Shown one piece after another: positions 7,974-17,745 of a stretch of 64,000 bases of DNA. Origin of the DNA: PALSA-693 sp963834725 (GTDB taxonomy: Bacteria > Actinomycetota > Acidimicrobiia > Acidimicrobiales > Palsa-688); assembly GCA_963834725.1 (NCBI GenBank), contig CAWICN010000001.1, positions 2,790,001 to 2,854,000 of the forward strand, read 5' to 3'. The notes below the pieces were generated by a model. The model was not told where the DNA came from, searched no databases, and was given only the letters and a program-made list of their open reading frames with translations. Every line of letters begins with the position of its first letter. Position 1 is the stretch's first letter. Position numbers and translations under genes: made by a program.

Positions 7974-8600
7974 CTAGGCACGGCTTCGCAGGACGGCGAC
8001 GCCCTCACCGGTCAGGTCGTCCAAGGCCGCCTTGCGCCCGGTCATGGCCAGCAGCAGCGACAGCATCGGCCCCTGAACCGATGGCCCGTCGCCATGTGAC
8101 CAATCCCCGTCAGTGGCCCGTAGCGTCACGCCGGCGATGCGCTTTTTGGTCCCCACGATCAGGTTGGACCGCTTGTAGAAGTCGGCGGCCTGCATCACGA
8201 TCTCGGGCTGGTAGGCGTGGCTGAACCCCAATGGGCGGCGAATGTCCTCGGAGTGAACCAGCACCTCGCCGAGCATCGTCTCGATGGGGCCGGGCGGCCG
8301 CCCAGTCGAGTCGAGTTCGGCGGTGAACCGCGCCAGCGTCTCGTGGCCGGACAATCCCCGCTCCCGGGCGATGTCCCTGGCCTGCATCTTCTTCAGACTG
8401 AACCCCGATCCGATCAGCTTCGGGAAGAAGGAGGCAGCTGAGAGCCTCGTCGTCGCGGTCATGTGGGCGAGCACGTCTCGCACCGTCCACTCCGAGCACA
8501 ACGAACGCGATTCCCACGCCGCCTCGCTGACCCCCTCGAGCTGGGCGGCCAGCGCCTTGCGCTCGGCCTGGATAACCGGCCACACCTCCGTCTTCGCCAT
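7974..8600 (-). CDS. Maleylpyruvate isomerase-family (DinB-like, mycothiol-linked) protein
   Basis: A 208-residue four-helix-bundle protein of the actinobacterial maleylpyruvate isomerase/DinB superfamily. It has the N-terminal helix with LCSEWTVRDVLAHMTATTRL (metal-ligand histidine of the first motif) and VHSEDIRRPLG with the second histidine group near residue 117. Family members use mycothiol and a divalent metal, but most have no known substrate. It is divergently transcribed from an ArsR-type regulator only 60 bp away, which makes it the likely target of that regulator. The stretch from tRNA-Phe to its stop (260 bp) shows no gene. Confidence 0.8.
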   Translation of the reverse strand: MAKTEVWPVIQAERKALAAQLEGVSEAAWESRSLCSEWTVRDVLAHMTATTRLSAASFFPKLIGSGFSLKKMQARDIARERGLSGHETLARFTAELDSTGRPPGPIETMLGEVLVHSEDIRRPLGFSHAYQPEIVMQAADFYKRSNLIVGTKKRIAGVTLRATDGDWSHGDGPSVQGPMLSLLLAMTGRKAALDDLTGEGVAVLRSRA

Positions 8601-8631
8601 GGCTCGTCCCCCCAGGATGATTAGCCGAGGA

Positions 8632-8640
8632 CTAAATTAG
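8632..8640. promoter_or_regulatory. Small palindrome between divergent genes
   Basis: CTAA-A-TTAG in the 60-bp AT-richer gap between the DinB-like gene and the ArsR-type gene. The site lies where both promoters must be, so it is a candidate operator, but four base pairs per arm is weak evidence. Confidence 0.3.
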
Positions 8641-8660
8641 GTTAGGACCGAATAATAGCC

Positions 8661-9431
8661 ATGACCAGAGACGTTCACAAGATCCTCCAGGCCCTCTCTT
8701 CCCCGGTGCGCAGAGAGATCCTTGCCCTCATCTGGGACCGGGAACTGCCCGCTGGTCAGATCGCGGCGGCGTTCGACGTCACCAAGCCAACGATCTCCCA
8801 ACATCTCGCAGTCCTTCGGGAGGCTGGCGTCGTAACAATGACCGTGGCTGGAACCTCCCGGCGCTACCGCGCCCGACCCGACATGCTCAGCGGTCTCCAC
8901 GGGGCACTGGAGAGCGCGTCCAAGTGGCTACCAGCCGATCAAGTACCCGAGCGGGGCTTGGCGGTCGCGCGCACCGCGACACTGGTGGTCGTCGAAGTCG
9001 ATGTTGCCACCGACCAGGCCACGACGTTCGCGGCCTTTATCGACCCCGTCGTCTACAGCCGGTGGCTCGGAGTGCCGGTCCGGATCAACGGGCCGAGATT
9101 CGCCGCGACCATGGAATGGGGGACAGAAGTGCGGGGCACCTACGACGTCGTGAGTCCCCCGGACCTGATCGCCATGCGCTGGGACCTCGACGACGACAGC
9201 CCGCCCGTGCCCGGTCAGGAGCTGACCGGCTACCTGCGGGTGCGGACGCGAAAACCGAAGGGCGCCCATGTCGAGGTCCACCAGCTGGTCACCGACGCCA
9301 ATCAGGCTCAGCTCATGGAGGCGGCCTGGCGGACGGTGCTCGGCCGCCTTAAGGCCGGCGTCGTCAACGCGTCGAAACCGGACACCGCCATGCCCGCCCG
9401 CCCCACGCGGGCCAAGCACCACACCGCCTGA
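8661..9431 (+). CDS. ArsR-type HTH fused to AHSA1/SRPBCC domain
   Basis: Two-domain regulator of 256 residues. Residues 1-85 are an ArsR winged helix (KILQALSSPVRREILALIW, then VTKPTISQHLAVLREAGVV). Residues about 100-235 are a START-like AHSA1 domain (FIDPVVYSRWLG, GTYDVVSPPDLIAMRWDL and the final helix ending WRTVLGRLKAG). Such fusions sense small hydrophobic ligands in the SRPBCC cavity, while the HTH lacks metal-binding cysteines. It is divergent from the maleylpyruvate isomerase-family gene and probably controls both. The inferred ligand is unknown. Confidence 0.88.
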   Translation: MTRDVHKILQALSSPVRREILALIWDRELPAGQIAAAFDVTKPTISQHLAVLREAGVVTMTVAGTSRRYRARPDMLSGLHGALESASKWLPADQVPERGLAVARTATLVVVEVDVATDQATTFAAFIDPVVYSRWLGVPVRINGPRFAATMEWGTEVRGTYDVVSPPDLIAMRWDLDDDSPPVPGQELTGYLRVRTRKPKGAHVEVHQLVTDANQAQLMEAAWRTVLGRLKAGVVNASKPDTAMPARPTRAKHHTA

Positions 9432-9443
9432 CGTGAGGTCAGG
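9427..9443 (+). terminator. Hairpin at the stop of the ArsR-type gene
   Basis: CCTGAC-GTGAG-GTCAGG, a perfect 6-bp stem with a 5-base loop spanning the stop codon. No T-run follows, so it is at most an unusual terminator. Confidence 0.4.
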
Positions 9444-9830
9444 GCTGCGCTGACGGCTCACGGGCCCGGGCGCCTGGCGCGGGGCCAGTGTGGCGAATCT
9501 TGAGGGCGCGTCCGGTGGACCGTACGGGAGTGGCGATCGAGGGGTCTGGGTGCATGGTCAGCGAGACCGGCAGTCGCGCCGCCGACGCCGCGGTATGGGC
9601 GTCCGACGATTCCTTCTGAAGGAGCGGGTTTTGCGCCTTGGGATCCCTTTTAGCGCTATTTTGACGCCAATCGTTCCCAACGTTACCGAACGCGCCCAGG
9701 TTATTGGGGTCCGGAAGACACCGGACGCGCCCCGATCAGGTAGCCATCATCATCGCCGTCCTGAGGAGGCCGTCTCAGGTCAGGGTCCGGCGCGCGAGGC
9801 GGCCCAGTAGTTCCGGACGCCAGCCCGCCT
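9444..9830. other. Gene-free interval
   Basis: About 390 bp with no convincing gene. A 106-codon frame exists on the plus strand but has no ribosome-binding site, no hydrophobic or domain pattern, and a composition rich in Arg and Gly. The stretch from 9630 to 9700 is AT-richer than its surroundings. The interval separates two convergent genes. Confidence 0.6.
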
Positions 9831-9855
9831 AACCTCGCTGACAGGAGGTCAGGTT
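9831..9855 (-). terminator. Hairpin at the end of the MFS gene
   Basis: AACC-tcg-CTGAC-AGGAG-GTCAG-GTT forms a 5-bp stem with outer AACC/GGTT pairing. It overlaps the stop codon of the minus-strand transporter and carries the same CTGAC/GTCAG arms as the hairpin at 9427. Confidence 0.35.
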
Positions 9856-11324
9856 GGATGACTACCCGGGCTGTCGTGGATGCAGGACGAAACTCCTGGG
9901 CCCAAGCCAGCCGGGGCGACGTCCTGAGCCGGGGGTTGGACGCGATTCGCTGGAAGGAGGATCGCGATCCCGAAGCCGACGAGGGCTAGCGCAGCGAGGA
10001 TAATTACCGCGGCGACGTAAGTGCCGTTTCCCGATGCCAGGTTGGAGACCAGGATCGTGCCCACGATCGCAACGCCGAATGATGAACCGAGATTGGAGAT
10101 GCTGCGCGACAGCCCGGAGATCTCGCCCTGCTTGTCCTCCGGAAAGGCAGACTGGACGACGTTGACCGAAGGGGTCAGCATCACGCCCACTCCGAGACCG
10201 AAGACAAGGAGCCCCGGCGCGAACGCCCACGCGCTCGCCGAGGCTGTCTTGACGAGGCCGAGCAGCAGACCGCACCCCGCGACCACCGCTATGAATCCGG
10301 CCGCGATCAGGGCCTTCTGCCGATACTTCTTGGCCAGTCGCTCGGCGGCGAGCGAAGTCACCAGGACGCCGAAGGTGGCCGCGGTGAAAATCACGCCCGT
10401 TTGGATCGCGCTGTAGTGCAGCTCGGTCTGCAGGAAGACCGAGACCACGAACGACCCGCCCATCAGCACCAGCCACTGCAGGTTCTGGGTGACGAGACCC
10501 AGATTCGAAGTCCGGTTACGGAACAAGTCGGTGGACAACAGGACCTCCTTCCCCGCTCGCTCCCGAGAGCGGATGTAGAGGAAAAACCCGATCAAGAATG
10601 CAACTCCGACGGCCAGCGCGATGACCAACACCGTGTTGTTGTGGCCGGCCTGAACGATCCCGAACACCAGGAAGAACATGCCAACAGCTGACAGAACGGC
10701 CCCGACGGCATCGAAGCGACGCTCGGGATCTGGCGAGACCGGGTCGACGACGCGACGACTGAGCATAATGATGGTCCCGACGATCACGGCTTGAAACCCG
10801 AACGCGGCTCGCCAGCTAATCCCGGAGGCGATCAAGCCGCCGATTAACGGTCCGGCGGCAGCGCCGACGCCTCCCATCCCCATGATCGTCCCAAACGCCT
10901 TGGCCCGAGACTCCAGCGAGGTGAACCCCATCGTTGCCAGGATGTACACGGGAGGGATCAGGAATGCCGTGCCAACGCCTTGGCACACCGAGTACCCCAG
11001 GATCAGCACCCCGAGACCCGGCGAAATCGCGCCCAGCACGGCCCCGATGCCATACAGGGAGAGACCACCGATGAAGCACCGCTTGCGGCCCCAACGATCG
11101 GTCAGCTTGCTGCACGGAATCATCAGGACCGCCATGATCAACAGAAACAGCGTGATCGCGGTCTGCACGCCCTTCACATCCGTGTGCAGATCGCGGCTGA
11201 TATCGCTGATCATCACGTTCATGTTCGAGCCAGCGAAACTGCAAATGAACTGAGCCAACGCCAGCGGAGCGAGGAACGCGCCGGGCGAATGAACCCAGCT
11301 AGCCGTCGCCGGGGACTTGTCCAT
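9849..11324 (-). CDS. MFS drug/solute exporter, DHA2 (14-TM) family
   Basis: Inner-membrane proton antiporter of about 491 residues with roughly 14 hydrophobic helices, as in the EmrB/QacA group. TM1 carries FLAPLALAQFICSFAGSNMNV, loop 2-3 the DRWGRKR motif A, and TM5 the antiporter-like GVGAAAGPLIGGLI. The usual N-terminal aspartate of motif D1 is replaced by Asn/Met (SNMNVMISDI). The start at 11324 (MDKSPATAS) was chosen because the frame upstream is charged and Pro-rich; a GGAGGAG site lies 16 bases away, so a TTG at 11339 or a start at 11369 is possible. No regulator is adjacent; substrate unknown. Confidence 0.85.
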   Translation of the reverse strand: MDKSPATASWVHSPGAFLAPLALAQFICSFAGSNMNVMISDISRDLHTDVKGVQTAITLFLLIMAVLMIPCSKLTDRWGRKRCFIGGLSLYGIGAVLGAISPGLGVLILGYSVCQGVGTAFLIPPVYILATMGFTSLESRAKAFGTIMGMGGVGAAAGPLIGGLIASGISWRAAFGFQAVIVGTIIMLSRRVVDPVSPDPERRFDAVGAVLSAVGMFFLVFGIVQAGHNNTVLVIALAVGVAFLIGFFLYIRSRERAGKEVLLSTDLFRNRTSNLGLVTQNLQWLVLMGGSFVVSVFLQTELHYSAIQTGVIFTAATFGVLVTSLAAERLAKKYRQKALIAAGFIAVVAGCGLLLGLVKTASASAWAFAPGLLVFGLGVGVMLTPSVNVVQSAFPEDKQGEISGLSRSISNLGSSFGVAIVGTILVSNLASGNGTYVAAVIILAALALVGFGIAILLPANRVQPPAQDVAPAGLGPGVSSCIHDSPGSHPT

Positions 11325-11615
11325 TGGTGTCGCGTTCAAGTCTCCTCCGAGCCCCGGGCCGTGCCCCAAGCAGTTCGTTCACCGACGAAGGTACGCGTGG
11401 CTGGCGGCTGCGACATCACCCGAACCGGGCGGGGAAGGGCTTTTAGGAGGATCGGAGGCCGCGAATTTGCAGTCCGGGCCGGCTCGGAAGGGAGGCGTTC
11501 CACCCGAGGCATCGACGGATCAGGTTGCGGTTCACGACTGCTTTGCATCGCGGACCCAACCTGTTCGTAGGCTGAAGAGGCTGTCGTGCTTAACCCCCGA
11601 TCCGAGGAGGCTTCA

Positions 11616-12119
11616 ATGACCAATACCCGAGAGCGCGCTGACCTACTCGAGACCCTCCGTGCCCACCGCGGGTTTCTCCGTTACGCAGTCCAGGGCCTGA
11701 GCGACGAGCAGGCCCGGACGAGGACCACAGCGAGCGAGTTGTGCCTCGGTGGGTTGGTAAAGCACGTGGCGGAGGTAGAGCGGCGGTGGGCCAACTTCAT
11801 CATCGAAGGCCCCTCTGCCATGGCGGGAGATTCCACCGACTATGAAGAATATGCCCTCGGCTTCCAGCTCTTGGGGGGGGAAACGCTGGCGGGGGTGCTC
11901 GAACACTACGAGAAAGTCGCCGTCAGGACCGACGAGCTGGTCTTGAGCCTGCCGGACCTCGACGTCTCTCACCCCCTGCCTGAAGCGCCATGGTTTCCGC
12001 CTGGTGCCACTCGCTCGGCGCGGCGAGTGTTCCTGCACATCATCGCCGAGACATCCCAGCACGCTGGCCACGCCGACATCATCCGTGAGTCCCTCGACGG
12101 TCAGAAGACCATGGGTTGA
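11616..12119 (+). CDS. DinB-like DUF664 protein (copy 1)
   Basis: A 167-residue four-helix-bundle protein of the DUF664 branch of the DinB superfamily. Three histidine-containing helices give the metal site: LGGLVKHVAEVERRW near residue 45, and HIIAETSQHAGHADIIRE near residue 145. These proteins are thought to be mycothiol-dependent transferases, without a known substrate for this branch. The start at 11616 follows GAGGAGG by six bases and is better than the upstream ATG at 11586. Two further DUF664 genes occur in the window (38492 and 43385). Confidence 0.85.
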   Translation: MTNTRERADLLETLRAHRGFLRYAVQGLSDEQARTRTTASELCLGGLVKHVAEVERRWANFIIEGPSAMAGDSTDYEEYALGFQLLGGETLAGVLEHYEKVAVRTDELVLSLPDLDVSHPLPEAPWFPPGATRSARRVFLHIIAETSQHAGHADIIRESLDGQKTMG

Positions 12120-12136
12120 CCCGCCCACGCCTGCCG

Positions 12137-14104
12137 TCACGGCACGGCTGGCACGCCGCTGGTGAAGATGGTCTCGGCGTTGGCGCTGACGCCGTCGGGT
12201 TCTACCGCGATGCAGACCGCTGGCGGGTTCGTGCCGCAGTCAAACAGGTCCGGAAGTCGGGTGTCGCTCCATAGCGGGTACGCGACGCGCCCGGCCGCCA
12301 GTCCGCTGTAGTCACCGAAGAACAGGCTGTTGCCCTGGGCGTCGGGGAACATGGTCGGCGTCGGCATGGAAGAGCTGGTCACCCGGGTGCTTCGGAATTT
12401 CGCAAGGTTCGCGGAGCTCGACAGCGTGATGTCCATGTTGCCATTGGTCTCGTCCGCTCCGTACTGGCGATCGTAGTAAGAGACAGCCAGCACGCCCCTC
12501 GGCGTGAACGTGCTCCACTGCCACCACTGATCGGTGTGGGCCTGGGCCCGCGACTGCGGGACCACGGTGTCGGTCCTGGGGTTCTGGCCGGTCCCGGTGA
12601 ACGACGCCCCTTGGTCGGTCGAGACGGAGAGCAGGATCTTGTTGGAGCAAGCCCCGGGTGTCTTCACGCCCACATAGAGGTTTCCGCCCGTAGCCGGGTT
12701 GACCCCGGCCGGAACGCACCCGTTGCTCGGGTTGGAGTCGGCATTGATGTAGGAGCCGAAGGTGACGGCGACCACGTTACCGGCGCTGACCGAACCGGAC
12801 GGGTAGTTCGTTGCCCGGAACACCGAGTTCTGCTGGGCTCCCTTCTCGGGTACGCATGCCCGGCCCAGGTCCTGACCCCCCTGATAGGTCGCGCAGTCGG
12901 GCAGGTCGTTGTATTTGGCCACCTGCACCGGGGCGCTGAAGGTGGCCCCACCGTCGGTAGACTTGGTCAGCAGGACCTGGTTGTGATTGTCTGTTGCGCT
13001 GGTGGTGGCGTTGTTGAAGTTGGAATAGACGACGTAGAGGGTCCCATCCGGGCCGGTGAAGGGATCCGAGTACTGGTTCTCGTCGCAGTTGTTGCCGTTC
13101 TCGGGCACCACGCCGGCGGAAACATAATTGTTGGGGCACAGGCTCGAATTGGTGCTCACCACGACCGGCGTACTAAAGGTACGGCCGTAATCGGACGAGT
13201 GCGCCTCGTAGATGTAAGCGGTGCCATCCGCGGCGAACAGGGTCCAGGTGACGTAGATGCGGTTCTGGAACTGGTCCGGGTGGTCGTCGATGGTCATGTA
13301 AGGCTTGTCGTCGAGCGGCACTCCACTGGGGGGCGTGACGGGCTGGAATGACGTGGTCACGGCCGTGCCCGGGAAGTCCCAGGAGGCGCCTCCGTTGGCG
13401 GTGGAGCGGTAGACGTACACGGCGCTGGAATAGTCCGGATTGTCGGACACTCCGCCGACCGCCGGGACGTTACCGCGATTGAAGTGGAGCCCGGCGAAGT
13501 AGGCGTCGCCGTGGGTGTCCCAGGCCACCGACGGGTCACCGCCGCCCTGCCAGTACATGCGCGGGTAGGGGTCGCCAGGGAAGTCGGAGCCGCGGGTGAA
13601 CTCGAGCGGCACCGTGCTGTTCTGCCAGGTTTGACCACCATTGCGGCTGAAGGCGATGCCACCTGCCAGGCCGTCGCCGAGGATGTAATCGTTGGAGGCG
13701 GCTAGCAGTTGATTGGGGTTGGTGGGGTTGACCGCGATGGTTGTCTCGTTCTCGGCCTGACCGCGACCCTGCAGGTCCGGGGCGGTGACATTGAGGCAAC
13801 TCTGGTTGACCTTCACGTTGTTGGCTAGCCGGACGGGGCACTGCCCGTTGGCGGCAGGGAAGTAGTTCGGTGCCGGATTCGAAGCCTTCGAACCGTGCAC
13901 TGGCGGTGACGTGGCCGTCTGGGGGGACTGAAAGCCAAGGGCCATGTCGGCGAGCCCGTCCAGCAGGCGAGTCTGGACCCGCGGTGCGTGTGACGGGTTG
14001 AAAGCCTGGGCGACGCCGGTACCCCCTCCTCCCGTGATCAGCAGGCCGAACGCAACCGCGACGGCACTCAACAGCACAAGCAGGTTTCGTTTGCGGAAGA
14101 CCAC
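12137..14104 (-). CDS. Secreted sialidase-like Asp-box (BNR) protein
   Basis: Exported protein of 655 residues. Residues 1-34 form a signal peptide (MVFRKRN, LLVLLSAVAVAFGLLI, cleavage near VAQA). The body is a beta-propeller of the sialidase/BNR type with at least five Asp-box turns: SRNGGQTW, STANGGASW, SSDYGRTF, STDGGATF and STDQGASF. Each box marks one propeller blade. Catalytic arginines and the Tyr/Glu pair of true sialidases are not evident, so it may be a glycan-binding or structural propeller. The GTG start at 14104 is well supported by AGGAGG eight bases upstream. Its upstream region, 14105-14582, is long and carries a repeated operator-like element. Confidence 0.8.
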   Translation of the reverse strand: MVFRKRNLLVLLSAVAVAFGLLITGGGGTGVAQAFNPSHAPRVQTRLLDGLADMALGFQSPQTATSPPVHGSKASNPAPNYFPAANGQCPVRLANNVKVNQSCLNVTAPDLQGRGQAENETTIAVNPTNPNQLLAASNDYILGDGLAGGIAFSRNGGQTWQNSTVPLEFTRGSDFPGDPYPRMYWQGGGDPSVAWDTHGDAYFAGLHFNRGNVPAVGGVSDNPDYSSAVYVYRSTANGGASWDFPGTAVTTSFQPVTPPSGVPLDDKPYMTIDDHPDQFQNRIYVTWTLFAADGTAYIYEAHSSDYGRTFSTPVVVSTNSSLCPNNYVSAGVVPENGNNCDENQYSDPFTGPDGTLYVVYSNFNNATTSATDNHNQVLLTKSTDGGATFSAPVQVAKYNDLPDCATYQGGQDLGRACVPEKGAQQNSVFRATNYPSGSVSAGNVVAVTFGSYINADSNPSNGCVPAGVNPATGGNLYVGVKTPGACSNKILLSVSTDQGASFTGTGQNPRTDTVVPQSRAQAHTDQWWQWSTFTPRGVLAVSYYDRQYGADETNGNMDITLSSSANLAKFRSTRVTSSSMPTPTMFPDAQGNSLFFGDYSGLAAGRVAYPLWSDTRLPDLFDCGTNPPAVCIAVEPDGVSANAETIFTSGVPAVP

Positions 14105-14582
14105 GCCTTACCTCCTTATATGCCCCGGATTTTCTGATGCCGGCAGCGAAACTGCGACCGCCTCAGCGCCACAGCGTACGCCTCGCTAATGACTTCGGCA
14201 ATGGCCCTCACGTGCCAGTTTGCGTCATCTATGGACCCGACCGCGGTCCGGAGGCAGAGCCCCGGACCCTCCGCCGAACCCGGCAGCGGTCATGTCGAGA
14301 TCTGGAGGACTGGGACGGACCGAACTGCCCAGCTGCTCCATCGGCGGTCGCCTGCAGTCGTTCCCACCTCGACTGCAGACGTCCCTCCCGGCGCGCCGGG
14401 CCGGCATGTGAATGGATGCCTATGAGATGCCGTTACCAAGCGGTTACCAGGCCGTGACCGTGGTCACGGATTGTGTACTCCGAGGGAGGTCATGGCGGCG
14501 GAGGCAGGAGGTATCCCCGATGCCCCGGCTCACAGCCATCTTCCTCACGGGAAAGGGAACCGTCAGCAACGGAAGGAAACTC
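14105..14582. other. Long intergenic region with operator-like repeats
   Basis: About 480 bp between the divergent Asp-box gene and a small membrane ORF. It holds the 11-bp phased repeats and 18-bp palindrome listed separately. A short open frame from 14412 exists, but its first 57 codons have no ribosome-binding site. Nothing else is recognisable. Confidence 0.6.
14432..14469. promoter_or_regulatory. 11-bp phased direct repeats plus palindrome
   Basis: GTTACC at 14432, GTTACC at 14443 and GTGACC at 14454 are spaced exactly 11 bp apart. The last is half of CCGTGACC-GT-GGTCACGG, a perfect 8-bp inverted repeat (14452-14469). A TGTACT box follows at 14474. Heptamer repeats on an 11-bp period just before a -10 box are the binding pattern of SARP regulators; Streptomyces PhoP boxes have the same spacing. 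A SARP gene, now broken, lies 3 kb away. Confidence 0.5.
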
Positions 14583-14852
14583 ATGTCCACAGAAAAGACC
14601 AACAGACGGCGGAAGCTTCGCCGGGCTCGATTCGTCGGCCGGCATCAGACTGAGAACAATGGCAACAAGAGAGTGAGCCGGGCCGTCAGGTGGGCCATCC
14701 CTCCTGCCGTGGCCGCCGTCTCCATCGGTGGCATGCTGGCGCTCGGCGGTGGAGCGCGCGGGGGCGTCGACACCGCCCACCGAACCGCTGGGCCAGCAGC
14801 AGCGCGTACGGACGCTGCCAGTATCCTGACGCTCTTGCGGTCTGGGCGTTAG
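14583..14852 (+). CDS. Small basic membrane-anchored protein, possibly truncated
   Basis: An 89-residue frame with a good ribosome-binding site (GGAAGGAAA) before ATG 14583. The N-terminus is strongly basic (NRRRKLRRARF), then comes one hydrophobic helix (AIPPAVAAVSIGGMLALGG, residues 42-60), then a short Ala-rich tail. It may be a signal-anchored peptide or the start of a secreted protein whose remainder was lost where it overlaps the tail of the minus-strand regulator remnant. Function unknown; no family recognised. Confidence 0.4.
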   Translation: MSTEKTNRRRKLRRARFVGRHQTENNGNKRVSRAVRWAIPPAVAAVSIGGMLALGGGARGGVDTAHRTAGPAAARTDAASILTLLRSGR

Positions 14853-17499
14853 CCGAACCTGCTGACCTGGGCAACCCCATCAGCTCCCGGGCGAGGGCGA
14901 ACCGCTCGTCAGACCGGTCGGTACCGATCAGCGTCCGGAAGCGCATGAACAATACGAACGCGTGCAGCGAGTTGTCTCCGCTCCGACGAGACATCTCCGC
15001 CGCGGCGGCACTCATCTGTTCATACGTCGGATTGCACCCCTCGCTGCTGCTTCGGTAGTAAGCGACGGAGGCGAGCAGCTGCGCCCTGAGGGGCGGGGAG
15101 AGCGAACCTGACTCGTTGAGGGCCTCGTCGCACAGCTCGAGGACGCGCTGATCCGGCTGGCTGGCAAACCCAGGAGCTGCCGCCTGGACAGCCGCGGCCG
15201 CGAGCTGATCACTCGAGCGGGCGGCTCGGGCTTCCGCCGCGGCGTCCAGGCACCGTTGCCGGTTGCCGGCGTTATCGCCGGCTGCATCACAAGCCCCCGC
15301 CAGGGCGAGCAGAAGCCCCGCACGGGTGGAGGCCGAAACAGAGGGATCAGTGTTGAGTGCTCGTTCGGCCCGCTCTGGCTGCGAGACGCCCTGCTGGAGC
15401 GCGGACTGCTGCAGACACTGCCTCCATGCCTTGATGGCGTAGTCCGCTGCGAGCGCACCCACGCCCAGGGGTGCAGCCATGGCGTAATGGTAGGCCAGGG
15501 CCTCCACGTCCGCACCCCGCTCTGAGAGACTCTCCAGCGCGTGGGCGACGGAAAGGTGGAGTTTCAGGCGTCGAGCCGGACCCAGGCTGGCATACGGTGC
15601 TCCCGGACGAGGTCGTGAGCGAAGGAGAATTCGCCGGGGGCGCGCTCGATCAGCAGGCCGTCGGCTGTGGCGACATCCACGGCGCGGAGCACCAGGTCGG
15701 TGGACGCTCCGGCTTCGGTCAGGCGGCGTAAAACTTCGATGGGGATGGCCGAACCGACAACTGTAGCCGCAGACAGCATCATCTGGACCGATGCGGGCAG
15801 ACGGCTGAGCCGGGCGCGAATGACCTCCTGGACCGCAAAGGGCACCCTATTTCTCACCGACCCTGACGGTTGGCGCGCTGCGCCGGTATCGCGCCAATCA
15901 GGCCACATCTGCATTATCTGCGACACGAAAAACGGGTTGCCGTTGGTAGAACGATGCAACTCGCCGGCAACCACTGCGGTCGTGCCATCCCGCGGGGACG
16001 CGAGCCCGCCAAGCCCGAGAAGGTCGGAGATCTCCTGGACACCGAGCCCGTACAGCTGCATTCGGTGGGTGCCGGGGCGCTCCCAGATACCGCTGAGTTC
16101 GTTCATGGTCGCAGCCAGAACGTCCTGATCATTAGTTCTGAGCGTCCCAATCACCATCAGCCGCAATGCTGCCGAGGAACTGATCAGATGGCGAAGCATC
16201 GCCAGAGTGGACCGGTCGGCCCAGTGGAGATCGTCGAGCACGAGCAGGACCGGAGCGAGGCTCGTGAAACCGGCAAACAGTTCGGTCACGGCTCGGAACA
16301 GCAGGTACTGCTCCGTGGCCGGATCGGCCCGGGTTGGAGGCGGCAGACCGGGTCGGTCTGCCGGCAGTTCAGGTAAAAGACAGACCAGTTCGCTCGATAG
16401 TGACTCGTCCGGCCCAGGACACTGCGCTCTCAGTGCACCCCTGACCGCTTCGGCGATGGGCTGATACGGCACTCGTACTTCTTCGTTGGCACGTCCGTAG
16501 AATCACCATGCCCCTGTCGCCAGCGACGCGTTCGGCCAAAGCCGCCACGAGCGCGGACTTCCCGACGCCCGGCTCCCCAACCAGCACTACGGTCTGACGC
16601 TGGCCGCCGACCGCAAGATTCCAGCGCCCGGTCAGGGCCTGAAGTTCCGCCTGGCGACCGACGAACCACCGCCCGCGGAACTCGGCGATGCCGTCGGGAA
16701 AAAGTGCGCCCCGCCCGGACGCGCCGTCCGGTGAGGCATTGCGAACTTCTCGAGGACTCCAGCCAATCTCCGGCTTCTGCACAAGAATGGCTTCTTCGAG
16801 GACGACCAGTTCAGGGCTCGGCTCGATGCCGAGCTCGTCGCCAAGCACCGTCCGCAATCTCTGGTAGGTGCGCAGGGCATCAGCCTGACGGCCAGACCGG
16901 TACAGGACGAGCATGAGCTGAGCCCACCGGCGCTCGCGCAGCGGCGATGCTGTCACCGCTGCCTGCAGCTGAGCAATGAGTACGGAGTGCCGTCCCTGGG
17001 CCAGAGCCAGATCGGCTGCCTCCTCCTCCGCCAGCAGCTTGAGCTCCGAAAGCCTGGCGGCCTCGGCGTAGCCCGTCGTCGAGGCGGACAGGTCCCCGAC
17101 CGGGTTCCCGCGCCAAAGAGCCAGAGCGTCGACCAGAAGCTTTTCGGCCTCGGCGATCTGCTCACGACCGGCCATCATTCGGGACGTCGCAATCAACGTC
17201 TCGAACCGGTGCATGTCGATATCGGAAGCAGACATCTCCAGCAGGTAGCCGTCGGCTGTGGTGACAATGACGTTCACTGGCAACTTATGGCGCAGATTGA
17301 CGATGGCGGTCTGAACCGCCTTGTGGGCCGAGCGAGGCGGGTCCTCACCCCATATGCCATCGACGATCTGGGCCATGCTCGCCGGTCTCGGGGCACACAC
17401 GGCGAGCAGCGTCAACAGGGCTCGCTCCCGCCGGGACCCGATCGTCACCGGACCGGCGTCCGCCGTCACCTCGAGGGGTCCCAGAACGGCGACTCTCAT
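14850..17499 (-). pseudogene. Broken SARP-type regulator with AAA ATPase domain
   Basis: One gene in three frames. Piece 1 (17499 to about 16500) has the OmpR-like DNA-binding domain (MRVAVLGPLEVTADAG to DGYLLEM), the bacterial transcriptional activation domain (LWRGNPVGDL to LGIEPSPEL), and a P-loop GEPGVGKSALV. At about 16500 two bases are missing; the family block NEEVRVPYQPIAEAVRG is in the next frame. Piece 2 continues with Walker B LLVLDDLHWAD. At about 15590 one base is missing; YASLGPARRLKLHLSVAHAL follows in a third frame. Piece 3 is a TPR-like helical region that loses resemblance below about 14850, although open to 14686. AfsR/SARP regulators normally activate secondary-metabolite or export genes. 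Confidence 0.8.
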
Positions 17500-17745
17500 C
17501 GAGCACTATCCAGAACGAACCTCTTCGTAGTCGATAATGCTATCTGGAACCCGCCCGGCGTCAAAGTTCGACCGGTATCCCCGGGATTGTCTTGTCGGAG
17601 GTGGACACGCGGCTCAGATCGGAGTCGTCAGCGGGGTCGTAGAACACGCGGTCATCATGGTGGTAAGCGCCGGACCAGCCACCCCAATCGGCAGTCCGGT
17701 TGCATCCTGAGGATGCTGGGCGGGAGGCGGTAAAAGGGGTCGGTC

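Noticed and set aside
9490..9810. 106-codon frame between two convergent genes
   Set aside because: No ribosome-binding site, composition unlike neighbours and no recognisable motif.
12536..13351. 271-codon open frame on the plus strand
   Set aside because: Antisense to the secreted Asp-box gene, with no ribosome-binding site and no recognisable domain.
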